A DNA stretch of 33,247 nucleotides from assembly GCA_002407045.1 (NCBI GenBank), contig DHKB01000052.1, forward strand, positions 1 to 33,247, read 5' to 3'. How positions within the stretch are numbered: position 1 is the first letter of the stretch; each line of letters begins with the position of its first letter. Shown one piece after another: positions 1 through 7,573 of this stretch. The notes beneath the pieces are model-generated. The model saw only the letters and a program-made list of their open reading frames with translations. It was not told the DNA's origin and searched no databases. Made by a program: the position numbers and the translations under genes. The DNA comes from Candidatus Bruticola papionis (lineage in GTDB: Bacteria; Vulcanimicrobiota; Xenobia; Xenobiales; Xenobiaceae).

Positions 1-1332
1 TTTAGACTCAGCTGGGGCTGCTTTAGGAGTAGATGTAGTGGCAGTAGGAGTTGCCTTTTTATGAACAGCTTGTGCAGTTTTGGGCTTAGCTTTAACTTTA
101 GGCAACACAGATAAACGCAACTCGCGTTCTTCTTCAATCCATTGGTTGGGCACTTTGAAGGCTTGCAAAACTGGGCGCAAAGGAATAATAGTGGCCGAGC
201 CTACCTTGCGAGCCGAGCCAGCCACCCAGGCTTTACAACCTACAGGCACATCGTTAAAGTCGAGCATATAATTATCATCGACAGGGAAATAGAGAATTTC
301 CTTATTGCGACTTATTTTCACAACTTGTTTATCGTTATCCCATTCCACATTTAAGCCAATAGCCGCCGCTATTTTGGGAGAGCCCCAAATACTTCCGTCA
401 ACCATAGAAGGCTCAACAGGCCATTCACGCAAACGCTGAGCGCCGACGGAAACACTGACACCACTCACGTAAAGTTCTTTGCATACGCCATCAGTTTTAG
501 CAAAATACTTCAAATCTTCGGGAGCGACAGACAAGCCGACGTCTTGCAAAGTTTTGTTTACCGATTTGATAGGTGAATTTTTCTTATAAACGTCCGGATA
601 GGTGACTAAATAGTAGCGATCTTCATCATAATCGCACCCTATTTTAGAAACTTCATAATCGATACGCACAGGCCAACCGACTTGCACTTTTTCAAAAAGT
701 TCATGCACAGAGTTGGGATACATTCTCATACATCCATGCGAAACGGACTGACCAATAGACATAGGAGCAGTAGTAGAATGGAAGCCTATGCCCGGAGCAG
801 TTATACCAATCCAACGATCACCTAAAGGATTATCCGGGCCAGCAGGCACTACTTCATCTTTTAAGCCCGACCATTCCGGAGGGAACCAAGCCGGATCTTT
901 GGTGCGCGATTCGATAGTATAACTCCCTGTGGGAGTTTCGAACTTGCCAGGCTGGCCAATAGCAACAGGGTAAAATTTTTCAAAAGAGCCGTTGCGGAAA
1001 AGATAGACGCCACGTTCTGGCAAATTGACTACCAGACCATTATCCGGAGGATTGCTAGGCAGAACTCTGCGTCCAGGAATAAGCAAAGACGTACCAGGAG
1101 CGACATTGATATTATTAGGGTCGCGCCCATTAGCGAAAGCCAAATGTTCGATGGCTAAGCCATAATTTTTAGCTATGGTATACAAATTTTCGCCGCTTTT
1201 GACAACATGAGTGCGATCTTTCCCCTTGACCTCACGCCAAATTCCCTCGGCGTCAACTTCCTGAGCCGGTACAAATAAGAAAATCCCCACACATAAAACG
1301 CTGAATTTTTTGACAAATGATTGAAAATTCAT
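1..1332 (-). CDS. LysM-containing L,D-transpeptidase (YkuD family), 3' end cut by window edge
   Basis: Periplasmic or cell-wall enzyme expected to form 3-3 peptidoglycan cross-links or anchor proteins. Translation from ATG at 1332 gives 444 codons with no stop before the left edge, so the C terminus is missing. In order: a signal peptide (about residues 1-28), a LysM domain (41-87, HVVKSGENLYTIAKNYGL), a YkuD catalytic domain (97-227) with the signature H185 and SHGC (S198-C201, C201 nucleophile), then a beta-rich segment (about 245-400) resembling copper-amine-oxidase-N-like domains, and a Lys/Ala/Pro/Thr-rich tail. An AAGGA-like ribosome binding site lies upstream of the start. The order LysM-YkuD-stalk is common in diderms; the C-terminal beta domain also resembles the one in the amidase at 10213-12513. 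The family call is firm; the physiological role is inferred. Confidence 0.93.
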   Translation of the reverse strand, partial: MNFQSFVKKFSVLCVGIFLFVPAQEVDAEGIWREVKGKDRTHVVKSGENLYTIAKNYGLAIEHLAFANGRDPNNINVAPGTSLLIPGRRVLPSNPPDNGLVVNLPERGVYLFRNGSFEKFYPVAIGQPGKFETPTGSYTIESRTKDPAWFPPEWSGLKDEVVPAGPDNPLGDRWIGITAPGIGFHSTTAPMSIGQSVSHGCMRMYPNSVHELFEKVQVGWPVRIDYEVSKIGCDYDEDRYYLVTYPDVYKKNSPIKSVNKTLQDVGLSVAPEDLKYFAKTDGVCKELYVSGVSVSVGAQRLREWPVEPSMVDGSIWGSPKIAAAIGLNVEWDNDKQVVKISRNKEILYFPVDDNYMLDFNDVPVGCKAWVAGSARKVGSATIIPLRPVLQAFKVPNQWIEEERELRLSVLPKVKAKPKTAQAVHKKATPTATTSTPKAAPAESK

Positions 1333-1901
1333 AAAAGAAAATTATCCTTGGGCCAGTGCCAAGCTTTATTTCCCCCGCTTGCCACATAAATATCCTTTAA
1401 AGCACAGCCAATACGCCTTAATATAGCACAACTTCAAGGCTGAGGATCTCTGCCGCCAAAAAAACATTTTATAAAACTTAAATGGCAGGATTCCTTGTAT
1501 AGGCTGGAAAGCATTCTAAAATATACCAGTTAACTGGCTTTTTTGGGATTTTGCACGATGTGCACTGAGCCGAAAACGGTATCTGTGTTGAGTTTAATGG
1601 GTTTGCCCTGGCTTAAAAGCTACATCGCGGCCGGCGATCCTCGTAGCGTAAATAGGAAAATAGGAAGCTATTGCGGTAAAGGTGAGCGGGCAGTCGATAT
1701 AGGCTTGCACGAATTGGGTTATAAAACCAATATCGAGCGCAAGCTCTGGTAGGCCAACTGAGAGCTAAACACACTCCTCAAAACCAAACTACTTGAGCTA
1801 TTTCTTAAAGGAATTGCTCAAAAACTTCAGCCGATTTTATATAGTTTGGCCTTATAGCCGGACCGACCGAATCGGTTAATCATATATGCCGGAGGCATAA
1901 C
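1333..1901. other. 569-base gap with hairpins and one doubtful small ORF
   Basis: No convincing gene is seen here. Visible structures are a perfect 12-base palindrome CCAGTTAACTGG at 1526-1537 followed by C and six T (a very short terminator-like hairpin on the + strand), a TGCAC/GTGCA hairpin at 1552-1564, a TTGAGC/GCTCAA inverted repeat near 1793-1821, and an ACCGA/TCGGT hairpin near 1863-1876. An open frame at 1543-1752 (+, TTG start; or ATG at 1558) encodes about 64-69 residues with four Cys and no recognisable domain; it lacks a good ribosome binding site. I checked for RNase P, tmRNA and SRP signatures and did not see them. Confidence 0.4.
1885..1899 (+). promoter_or_regulatory. Hairpin containing the Shine-Dalgarno of the 127-aa gene
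   Basis: TATGCC (1885-1890), loop GGA (1891-1893) and GGCATA (1894-1899) form a perfect 6-bp hairpin. The GGAGG ribosome binding site (1891-1895) is split between the loop and the 3' arm, six bases before the TTG start at 1902. This could limit translation initiation. The hairpin is visible in the sequence; a regulatory role is inference. Confidence 0.4.
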
Positions 1902-2285
1902 TTGTCGGCCACCCCCCTATCCGTCCCTACTCTACACCGTCCTCCTTCACCCCTTTACAAAGAGTTGAAGAAAAAAGGACGCATCTACCCCGCACGACCT
2001 GGAATCTTGGAGATAGACTATGATACCGGCCTGTTTGGAATTGAATTTCCAACCGGCGGGGAAACAGCTATCGAAACAGAACTAACTCGCACCAGCAAGC
2101 ATTTTCCCTTAGCCGGTGTTGAAAAGTTCCAGCAACCTTCTGACGACGATCCGGAAAACGGATGCAAAGTCTTTTATTTCGATTCTTCCAGTAGCAATGC
2201 CAGAGGTTCAGGCGAATTGCATTTCGCCCAAACTAGCGGCCACAAACGCACTAATTCTATGAAAATCCGTTTGGAAGTAGAATAA
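1902..2285 (+). CDS. Hypothetical protein, 127 aa
   Basis: I do not recognise the family. The protein begins at TTG 1902, chosen because GGAGG lies six bases upstream; an ATG at 1886 runs into a stop after four codons. There is no signal peptide or membrane segment. The N terminus is Pro-rich (residues 5-18), followed by a Lys-rich patch (KELKKKGR), a segment with a beta-strand look (GILEIDYDTGLFGIEFPTGG, about 34-53), and a Ser/Asn-rich stretch near residue 95-102. The overall composition is that of a small soluble cytoplasmic protein. It is a single-gene unit ending at a strong terminator (2295-2340) and is not obviously linked to the exporter gene downstream. Confidence 0.7.
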   Translation: MSATPLSVPTLHRPPSPLYKELKKKGRIYPARPGILEIDYDTGLFGIEFPTGGETAIETELTRTSKHFPLAGVEKFQQPSDDDPENGCKVFYFDSSSSNARGSGELHFAQTSGHKRTNSMKIRLEVE

Positions 2286-2294
2286 GAGGACAAC

Positions 2295-2340
2295 AATAAA
2301 AGAGCTCTGCCCGAATTGCTCCGAGTAGAGCTCTTTTATT
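2295..2340 (+). terminator. Symmetrical intrinsic terminator after the 127-aa gene
   Basis: A perfect 14-bp inverted repeat, AATAAAAGAGCTCT (2295-2308) and AGAGCTCTTTTATT (2327-2340), with an 18-base loop. The A-rich 5' side and T-rich 3' side would let it work in both directions. Confidence 0.8.
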
Positions 2341-2376
2341 TCGCTTATATCGCTAGGCAAAAGCCACTTATGAACG

Positions 2377-2405
2377 TTGAAATAAACTTATATTTTTGCT
2401 AAACT
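2377..2405 (+). promoter_or_regulatory. Sigma-70-type promoter for the SMR exporter
   Basis: TTGAAA (2377-2382), a 17-base spacer and TAAACT (2400-2405), the latter preceded by TGC as an extended -10. Transcription would start near 2412 and give a leader of about 137 bases. The same TGCTAAACT string precedes the secreted-protein gene at 24834-24842. Confidence 0.55.
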
Positions 2406-2411
2406 CGGCCC

Positions 2412-2526
2412 ATATTAAAAATTTATCGTTTCCGTCGCCGGATGGATAAACAAAGGTTCTAAAATCAGCCGTAGGCAGCAGAATGCAGTTTCTGGAAAGC
2501 TGATTTTGAGAGCCTTTTATTTTTTT
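2412..2526 (+). promoter_or_regulatory. Attenuator-like leader upstream of the SMR exporter
   Basis: The leader contains a first hairpin (TTTATC 2422-2427 with GATAAA 2445-2450, inner TCCG/CGGA) and then a long terminator hairpin: GGTTCTAAAATCAGC (2455-2469) pairs with GCTGATTTT-G-AGAGCC (2499-2514) with one bulged G, followed by a T-rich tract (2515-2526). The ribosome binding site GAGG (2530-2533) follows at once. A terminator placed between promoter and start codon suggests conditional termination. Gdx-type SMR exporters are often controlled by guanidine riboswitches, but I do not recognise the ykkC, mini-ykkC or guanidine-III signature here. Part of this leader (GGTTC, AAAAT, CAG, GTTTCTGGAAAG) recurs upstream of 24955. 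Confidence 0.5.
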
Positions 2527-2548
2527 CACGAGGATAATATCAATAATT

Positions 2549-2887
2549 ATGGGTTGGACCTATTTGATAGTGGCTGGCTTATTCGAAGTCAGTTGGGCTG
2601 TGAGCATGAAATATACACATGGCTTCTCTCGTCTAACACCAAGTATCATTACCCTAGTAGGTATGATAGCTAGTTTTATCTTTTTAGCTAAAGCTTTAAA
2701 GTATTTGCCTTTGGGTATAGCCTACGCTTGCTGGACAGGCATAGGTATAGTGGGAACTTTTTTGTTTAGTATCTTATGGCTGAAAGAACCTATTAGTGCC
2801 GCTCAAACGGTTTGCGCTGTCATGATAGTAAGCGGACTTGTGGGAATGCGTTTTTTTACAAATAAAAAAAATAGCCCCCGCATTTAA
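2549..2887 (+). CDS. Small multidrug resistance family exporter, Gdx/SugE-like
   Basis: Inner-membrane proton-coupled exporter of 112 aa, the usual SMR length, with four predicted membrane helices (about residues 3-21, 32-51, 57-78, 84-103). The conserved Glu in helix 1 (E13, in AGLFEVSWA) is the proton and substrate site of the family. The WAVSMKYTHGF segment and the LPLGIAYACWTGIGIVG motif favour the Gdx/SugE branch (guanidinium or quaternary ammonium export) over EmrE, but this is family inference. It acts as a dimer. The GAGG ribosome binding site is 15 bases upstream, a wide spacing. The Lys codons near the C terminus (KKNSPRI) double as the A-tract of a terminator serving the opposite strand. 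Expression is probably controlled by the leader at 2412-2526. Confidence 0.9.
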   Translation: MGWTYLIVAGLFEVSWAVSMKYTHGFSRLTPSIITLVGMIASFIFLAKALKYLPLGIAYACWTGIGIVGTFLFSILWLKEPISAAQTVCAVMIVSGLVGMRFFTNKKNSPRI

Positions 2888-2910
2888 TTAAAATAGTTAA
2901 ACCGAGGGCC
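2863..2910 (-). terminator. Terminator of the efflux operon overlapping the SMR 3' end
   Basis: Read on the minus strand, GGCCCTCG (2910-2903) pairs with CGGGGGCT (2880-2873) using two G-U wobbles, followed by a run of T (complement of the A-tract 2863-2872). On the plus strand the same bases give A-C mismatches, so it is directional. It lies partly inside the last codons of the SMR gene. Confidence 0.6.
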
Positions 2911-2944
2911 ATTTATACTATTGCTATTTTAAGCAGCTTAAAAG

Positions 2945-4162
2945 TTATTCATGACGCAGAGCTTGGATAGGATCGAGCTTAGAAGCTTGCACAGCAGGAT
3001 AAAGTCCGAAGAAAACACCTACCGTAGCCGAGAAGACTACCGCCATAGCAATAGCAGCAGGCGAAATTTGCATACTCATAGACATAAACTTCGAAGCTAA
3101 AGTAGTTAAGATAAACGCTAGAATCACACCTATTACACCACCTACCAGACTGAGCATAAGAGACTCAACTAAGAATTGGCGCAAGATGTCGCTACCTTTA
3201 GCTCCCAAAGCCATACGAATACCTATTTCACGTATTCGCTCAGTAACGGATACCAACATAATATTCATAATGCCGATACCACCTACTAACAGCGAAACTG
3301 AAGCAATACCGCCCAGGAAAAGAGTAAACGTCTGGGTAGACTCGGCCATCATGCTGGCCAATTCTGCTTGAGTATTTACCCTAAAATCATCTTCGTCGCT
3401 ATCTTGTAAACGGTGACGAGCACGCAGTAAAGCTGTAATATCATCGACGCAAGTATCAACGGTATCTTCACTTTTGGCTGAGCACTGAATATTGCGCAAA
3501 TAACGTAAGCTAAACAGACGATACATAGCTGTAGTATAGGGCACTAAAACTGTGTCATCTTGGCTGGGGCCAAAGCCTCCATCGCCTTTAGCTTCCAATA
3601 CACCCACAACTAAAACAGGCGTTTTGTTAATGCGTACGCTCTGGCCTATAGGATTGGCGCTAGCAAAAAGTTCATCGGCTACAGTAGCACCCAAGACACA
3701 GACCTTGACACGGCCACGCACATCTTCATCGGTAATAAAACGGCCTCTGGTTAAGTTCCAACTTTTTATAGCTTGATAACCTTCAGCACATCCCACTACT
3801 GTAGTAGACCAGTTTTGCTCCTGAAAAATTACCTGGGCGGTATTTTGAGTAATAGGGCTGACCTGAGCCAAATCGGGCACAGACTCGCGAATTGCTTCGC
3901 TATCTTGAACAGTTAGGCGCGAACTTCCGTAAGCGCCGCTGCGAGCACCTCCTTGGCGTACAGACCAGGCAGAAACTGTAATAGTATTGGTTCCCAAATT
4001 GGCAATGCTAGACTGAATGGAGTTCTGCGTACCAGTACCGAGCGCCACCATAGTGATAACGGTAGAAACGCCGATAATAATGCCCAACATTGTCAGGAAG
4101 GAACGCATCTTATTGCGCAGCAGAGCTAAGCCTGCAATGCGCACAATCATAAACCAACTCAT
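2945..4162 (-). CDS. MacB/FtsX-type ABC transporter permease without ATPase domain
   Basis: Inner-membrane subunit of a mechanotransmission ABC exporter. The 405-aa protein has the topology of MacB minus its ATPase domain: one N-terminal membrane helix (about 20-42), a large periplasmic domain (about 45-275), then three C-terminal helices (about 278-305, 333-355, 368-390). The cytoplasmic loop SVTERIREIGIRMALGAK and the C-terminal motif YPAVQASKLDPIQALRHE are typical of the FtsX/MacB family. It follows the adaptor gene by 13 bases and is the last gene of the operon. No ABC ATPase is encoded next to it or anywhere in the window, so the partner NBD must be elsewhere. The substrate cannot be read from sequence; MacB relatives export macrolides, lipoproteins, peptides or siderophores. 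Confidence 0.92.
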   Translation of the reverse strand: MSWFMIVRIAGLALLRNKMRSFLTMLGIIIGVSTVITMVALGTGTQNSIQSSIANLGTNTITVSAWSVRQGGARSGAYGSSRLTVQDSEAIRESVPDLAQVSPITQNTAQVIFQEQNWSTTVVGCAEGYQAIKSWNLTRGRFITDEDVRGRVKVCVLGATVADELFASANPIGQSVRINKTPVLVVGVLEAKGDGGFGPSQDDTVLVPYTTAMYRLFSLRYLRNIQCSAKSEDTVDTCVDDITALLRARHRLQDSDEDDFRVNTQAELASMMAESTQTFTLFLGGIASVSLLVGGIGIMNIMLVSVTERIREIGIRMALGAKGSDILRQFLVESLMLSLVGGVIGVILAFILTTLASKFMSMSMQISPAAIAMAVVFSATVGVFFGLYPAVQASKLDPIQALRHE

Positions 4163-4175
4163 ATTTTTTTATCGC

Positions 4176-5756
4176 TTAGAAGGGAGGACCGCCGCGTCTT
4201 TTATTACTGCTGCTTGACTTAACCAAGCTCTTGTCGGTGCTGCCCACTACGACCAAATCTCCTTCCTTCAAATCGGGGGACTCTACTTCTGTATTAGTAC
4301 CATCAGTTAATCCAGTCGTTACTTCTATACGTACCAATCCGGTGGGATCGTCCTTGTCCTCTACATAGAGAACGCGAATAGCTTTCTTTTCAACAATATC
4401 GCCACTAGCAGAAGTACTAGCTACTTCCTCAGCAGCTTTGTTGTCTGTACCAGAAATATTCACAGCCTCGCTGGGCTTAAAGCGCAGAGCGGCACTGGGC
4501 ACCAGAAGAATATCGCTATGTTTTAAAGTTTGGATATTAACTGTAGCAGTCATACCCGGAATAAGGCACATATCAGGGTTGTTAGTGGCGATAATAACTG
4601 GGAAAGTTACTACGTTATTGGTAGTTTCAGCAGCCTTACGCACTTCTTGAACTTTGCCTTGGAAGATCTTGTCGGGCCAAGCATCGACAGTAAAACTGGC
4701 TTCATCACCGACGTGAATTTGACCAATATCGGCTTCATCCACAGTAGCTTCAACTTGCATAGAATCTAAGTTTTGAGCCAACTTAAATAATTCAGGGGTT
4801 TGGTATTGAGAAGCTACCGTCTGGCCTTCGGAAACTTCAATGCTAAGCACAATACCGTCAATAGGCGAAGTTATGCTAGTCTTACTTAAATCTACTTTGG
4901 CTGAATTTAAGCTGGCTTCAGCTTGTTTGACGTCAGCAGCAGCACCTGCTACTGAAGCTTCGGAGGCGGCAGCATCATCACGAGCCGCTTCTACTTGAAT
5001 GCGAGCTGCTTCTACATCGGCCTGGGCACCTTCGTAGCTAATCATAGCCGATTGCAAATCGATTTGAGCGCTCTTGAGAGAGGCGTTGGCCGCATCTAAG
5101 CCAGCTTTGGAAGCTTCAACTGAAGCTTTACTAGTAAGCATAGAAGTGTAGGCATCGTCACGTTCGCTACGTGAAACCAAATCTTGAACAAAAAGCTTAT
5201 TCCAGCGCTCGTAATTAGCTTTAGCATTGGCATATTCAGCTTCACTCTTAGCTAAATTAGCTTTGGCAGTGTGGAAATTGGCTTGGGAGTTGGAAACATT
5301 GGCTCTAGCATTTTCCACAGCCGCTTGGCTCTTTTTGGCTTGAGCTTGCTGGGAAAGCAAAGAGGCCTCGGCTTTTTTGACAGAAGCTTTGGAATTGCCA
5401 GCTTTGGAGACGGCATTATCGTAAGAGGAACGAGAACGAGCCAAACTAGCTTCAGCTTTGTCAACTTGCGCTTGTAAAGTTTCAGGGTTAATTTGAGCTA
5501 AGATTTGACCTTTTTTCACTTTTGAGTTGTGCTCAACATAAATTTTATCGATTACGCCTGAGACTTCAGAACCGACGTCAACAGCAGTTACAGCCGTAAG
5601 TTCGCCAGTAGCTGTCACCACCGACTGAATGGTACCTTTGCTTACAGGCTTAGTTCTGAAAACTTGTCTCTCGTTAGCACTGCGCGAACGCATGAACAGG
5701 AATCCCCCGCCCACAGCAATGGCGACAATGATTAAAATTATCAGAATCCGCTTCAT
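4176..5756 (-). CDS. MacA/HlyD-like periplasmic adaptor with a long coiled-coil hairpin
   Basis: Membrane-fusion protein linking the permease to the TolC-like channel. Of 526 aa: an N-terminal membrane anchor (about 4-21), a lipoyl half-motif (about 58-92, GSEVSGVIDKIYVEHNSKVKKGQ), an extended helical hairpin (about 93-290) rich in Ala/Ser/Lys with repeated KAEASL or AxVxxA units, the second lipoyl half (SPIDGIVLSIEVSEGQ, about 297-312), beta-barrel (about 330-410) and a membrane-proximal domain (about 415-505). The hairpin spans nearly 200 residues, clearly longer than in typical MacA. The start codon overlaps the stop of the upstream gene (TAATG, one shared base), indicating translational coupling. 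The C terminus RRGGPPF is unremarkable. Confidence 0.92.
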   Translation of the reverse strand: MKRILIILIIVAIAVGGGFLFMRSRSANERQVFRTKPVSKGTIQSVVTATGELTAVTAVDVGSEVSGVIDKIYVEHNSKVKKGQILAQINPETLQAQVDKAEASLARSRSSYDNAVSKAGNSKASVKKAEASLLSQQAQAKKSQAAVENARANVSNSQANFHTAKANLAKSEAEYANAKANYERWNKLFVQDLVSRSERDDAYTSMLTSKASVEASKAGLDAANASLKSAQIDLQSAMISYEGAQADVEAARIQVEAARDDAAASEASVAGAAADVKQAEASLNSAKVDLSKTSITSPIDGIVLSIEVSEGQTVASQYQTPELFKLAQNLDSMQVEATVDEADIGQIHVGDEASFTVDAWPDKIFQGKVQEVRKAAETTNNVVTFPVIIATNNPDMCLIPGMTATVNIQTLKHSDILLVPSAALRFKPSEAVNISGTDNKAAEEVASTSASGDIVEKKAIRVLYVEDKDDPTGLVRIEVTTGLTDGTNTEVESPDLKEGDLVVVGSTDKSLVKSSSSNKRRGGPPF

Positions 5757-7408
5757 TATTTTTCCTCTCTAAGGCTTGGGAATTCAGCTTTTATTTTTTC
5801 TGCCGAAGCACCACTATCAAATATTTGCGGCAGCTCCGGAACGGAGTCTAAACCTATTTCTTCTTTAAGTTCAGGCAAGTTGTCCATATCGTCCACGCCT
5901 AAAGCTTTTATCATGACGGCTTTGGCAATGCGCAAATCGTTTAAAGCAGAAGCATAATTGACTTGAGCCTGAGACAAGCTCACTTCAGCGTCGGAAACCT
6001 CTACGCTGGTGCCTACGCCGACTTTATAACGAGCAGCAGCCAAACGATACTTTTCTTGAGCTGAAGCCATAGCAGCTTCGGCTGAAGCGATAGAAGCTTC
6101 GGACTGGCGCAAAGACACTTCAGCGCTTTTCACTTCTTGGAAAATTTTTAAACGCTGATTCTGAAAATCTTCAGCCAAAGCTCTGGCTTTTATTTTCTGA
6201 GCGCTCTCTTCATACTTGCGTAAATATCCGTCAAATAAAGACCAATTGAGGCTCAAACCTACACTCCAGTTGCCTTCAAAAGGTGAGAGAGAACCACTGC
6301 CACCCACGTTGGCACTGGCTCGCAAAGTAGGGTAGCCATCGGTACGAATTACGTCTAATTCATTTAAAGCAGAGCGCAAAGCGATTTGACAATTGAGCAA
6401 CTCGGAACGATTAGCTAAAGCCGTTTGCAACAACTTATCAGAATCAAGTTCTCCTAAGTGCTCCCAATAAGGATCCAAAGTCAATTGATAAGGCTCGGCT
6501 TCAGAACGGCCCATGCTCACATTGAGCGTTACCCAATCCACCATAAGCTGAGTTTTAGCTTGCACTACTTCGTGCTGAGCAGAAGCTAAATCGGCTTCGG
6601 CAGAAACGACGTCAGCTTTGGCTTTAGTGCCAGTTGCATAATGCTGGCGAGCTTCGTTTAAACGGATCTCACGATTTTGCGCATTATCTAAAGCGATCAT
6701 CAATAAAGTTTGATCGATGTAGCAAGCGAACCAAGCCTTGCGCACGTCGAGCAAAACTTGTTGGCGCTGACTTTCTAAACTGGCTAAAGCTGAAGCTTCG
6801 GCCAATTCAGCACGGCGCAAACGCGGACGGCGACTTAAATCGATCAGAGTTTGGCTGGCCGTAATGCCGGCATTAACTCGACTGCTGGAACGGCTGTTGC
6901 CTCCGGAAGCCACTTTAATAGTCTGGCCAGTAGTTGGATCGGTCATGGTACTTTCATTTTGGCTGACAAACATACCACTATGAGTAAAACCAGCCGAAAA
7001 AGAAATAGAAGGATAAATGTTGCTAAGCCATTGACCCAACTGTTCGTGGGAAACCATGGCTGCATACTTACTAGATTGCAAAGTTGGACTATATTTCAAA
7101 GCATACTCTTCAGCTTGAAATAAAGTCAGCGGAGCGGCATCTTCAGGAATAGAAGCTTCTTTTCTCAGCCGTTCCAATTTTTTTTGATCGACCTGCATTA
7201 TGGACTTGTACTGCTCGCGCACACTTTTGTTAGCTTTGTCAGCTTCAGCAGTGACTGCGCTGCTCGTTGTCCCCGAAGAAGCGCTAACGCTTCGGGCAGG
7301 TACACTTTCTGCTTCAGGCGAACAGCTACCGGCTTGAGTAAGGCTCAAGGCGGTTCCAGCTATGGCCACACAAAGCAGAAGCCATCTTTTTGAGTAGAAA
7401 GAATTCAT
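5756..7408 (-). CDS. TolC-family outer-membrane efflux protein
   Basis: Outer-membrane channel of the tripartite exporter encoded by this operon; it is the first gene. The 550-aa protein has a signal peptide (cleavage likely near TQA-GS, residues 26-27), a low-complexity Ser/Ala region (to about 60), and two tandem OEP repeats (about 90-290 and 305-490), each with long amphipathic helices (for example ASAEAAMASAQEKYRLAAARY) as expected for the TolC alpha-barrel. Motifs such as NAQNREIRLNEARQHYATGTKAKADVVSAEADL and RYKVGVGTSVEVSDAEVSL are spread across the family. GAGAG lies nine bases before the ATG. The Cys near the signal cleavage site (GSC) does not form a canonical lipobox. Confidence 0.93.
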   Translation of the reverse strand: MNSFYSKRWLLLCVAIAGTALSLTQAGSCSPEAESVPARSVSASSGTTSSAVTAEADKANKSVREQYKSIMQVDQKKLERLRKEASIPEDAAPLTLFQAEEYALKYSPTLQSSKYAAMVSHEQLGQWLSNIYPSISFSAGFTHSGMFVSQNESTMTDPTTGQTIKVASGGNSRSSSRVNAGITASQTLIDLSRRPRLRRAELAEASALASLESQRQQVLLDVRKAWFACYIDQTLLMIALDNAQNREIRLNEARQHYATGTKAKADVVSAEADLASAQHEVVQAKTQLMVDWVTLNVSMGRSEAEPYQLTLDPYWEHLGELDSDKLLQTALANRSELLNCQIALRSALNELDVIRTDGYPTLRASANVGGSGSLSPFEGNWSVGLSLNWSLFDGYLRKYEESAQKIKARALAEDFQNQRLKIFQEVKSAEVSLRQSEASIASAEAAMASAQEKYRLAAARYKVGVGTSVEVSDAEVSLSQAQVNYASALNDLRIAKAVMIKALGVDDMDNLPELKEEIGLDSVPELPQIFDSGASAEKIKAEFPSLREEK

Positions 7409-7506
7409 GCTATACGCTCTCAGCTTATTTGTTTATGCTCCAATTTGCACAATATTTATTCGGTAACTACGTGAGCTTTTATTTACAAGTCACAAAGTTG
7501 TTTCCC

Positions 7507-7529
7507 CTTAATTCTAATTAAGATATAAT
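7507..7529 (+). promoter_or_regulatory. Promoter with a 16-bp palindrome upstream of the ECF S component
   Basis: A consensus -10 TATAAT (7524-7529) is directly preceded by a perfect inverted repeat CTTAATT-CT-AATTAAG (7507-7522), which fills the space between the -35 and -10 positions. No good -35 is visible. The palindrome resembles operators of MarR- or TetR-type dimeric repressors. A second small inverted repeat TTCCC-ATT-GGGAA lies at 7542-7554 in the leader. Because the efflux operon is divergent, one site could affect both. Confidence 0.5.
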
Positions 7530-7573
7530 AAAAAAATTTGTTTCCCATTGGGAATTAAAATGTCATAAATTCT

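Noticed and set aside
1543..1752. Small ORF in the gap (64-69 aa)
   Set aside because: No family resemblance, poor ribosome binding site and weak start; retained only as a remark in the gap description.
1333..1901. Housekeeping structured RNA (RNase P, tmRNA, SRP RNA) in the 569-base gap
   Set aside because: None of the conserved core motifs of these RNAs was seen on either strand.
2412..2526. Known guanidine riboswitch before the SMR gene
   Set aside because: The ykkC, mini-ykkC (ACGR loops) and guanidine-III patterns could not be found by eye; only an attenuator-like arrangement is supported.
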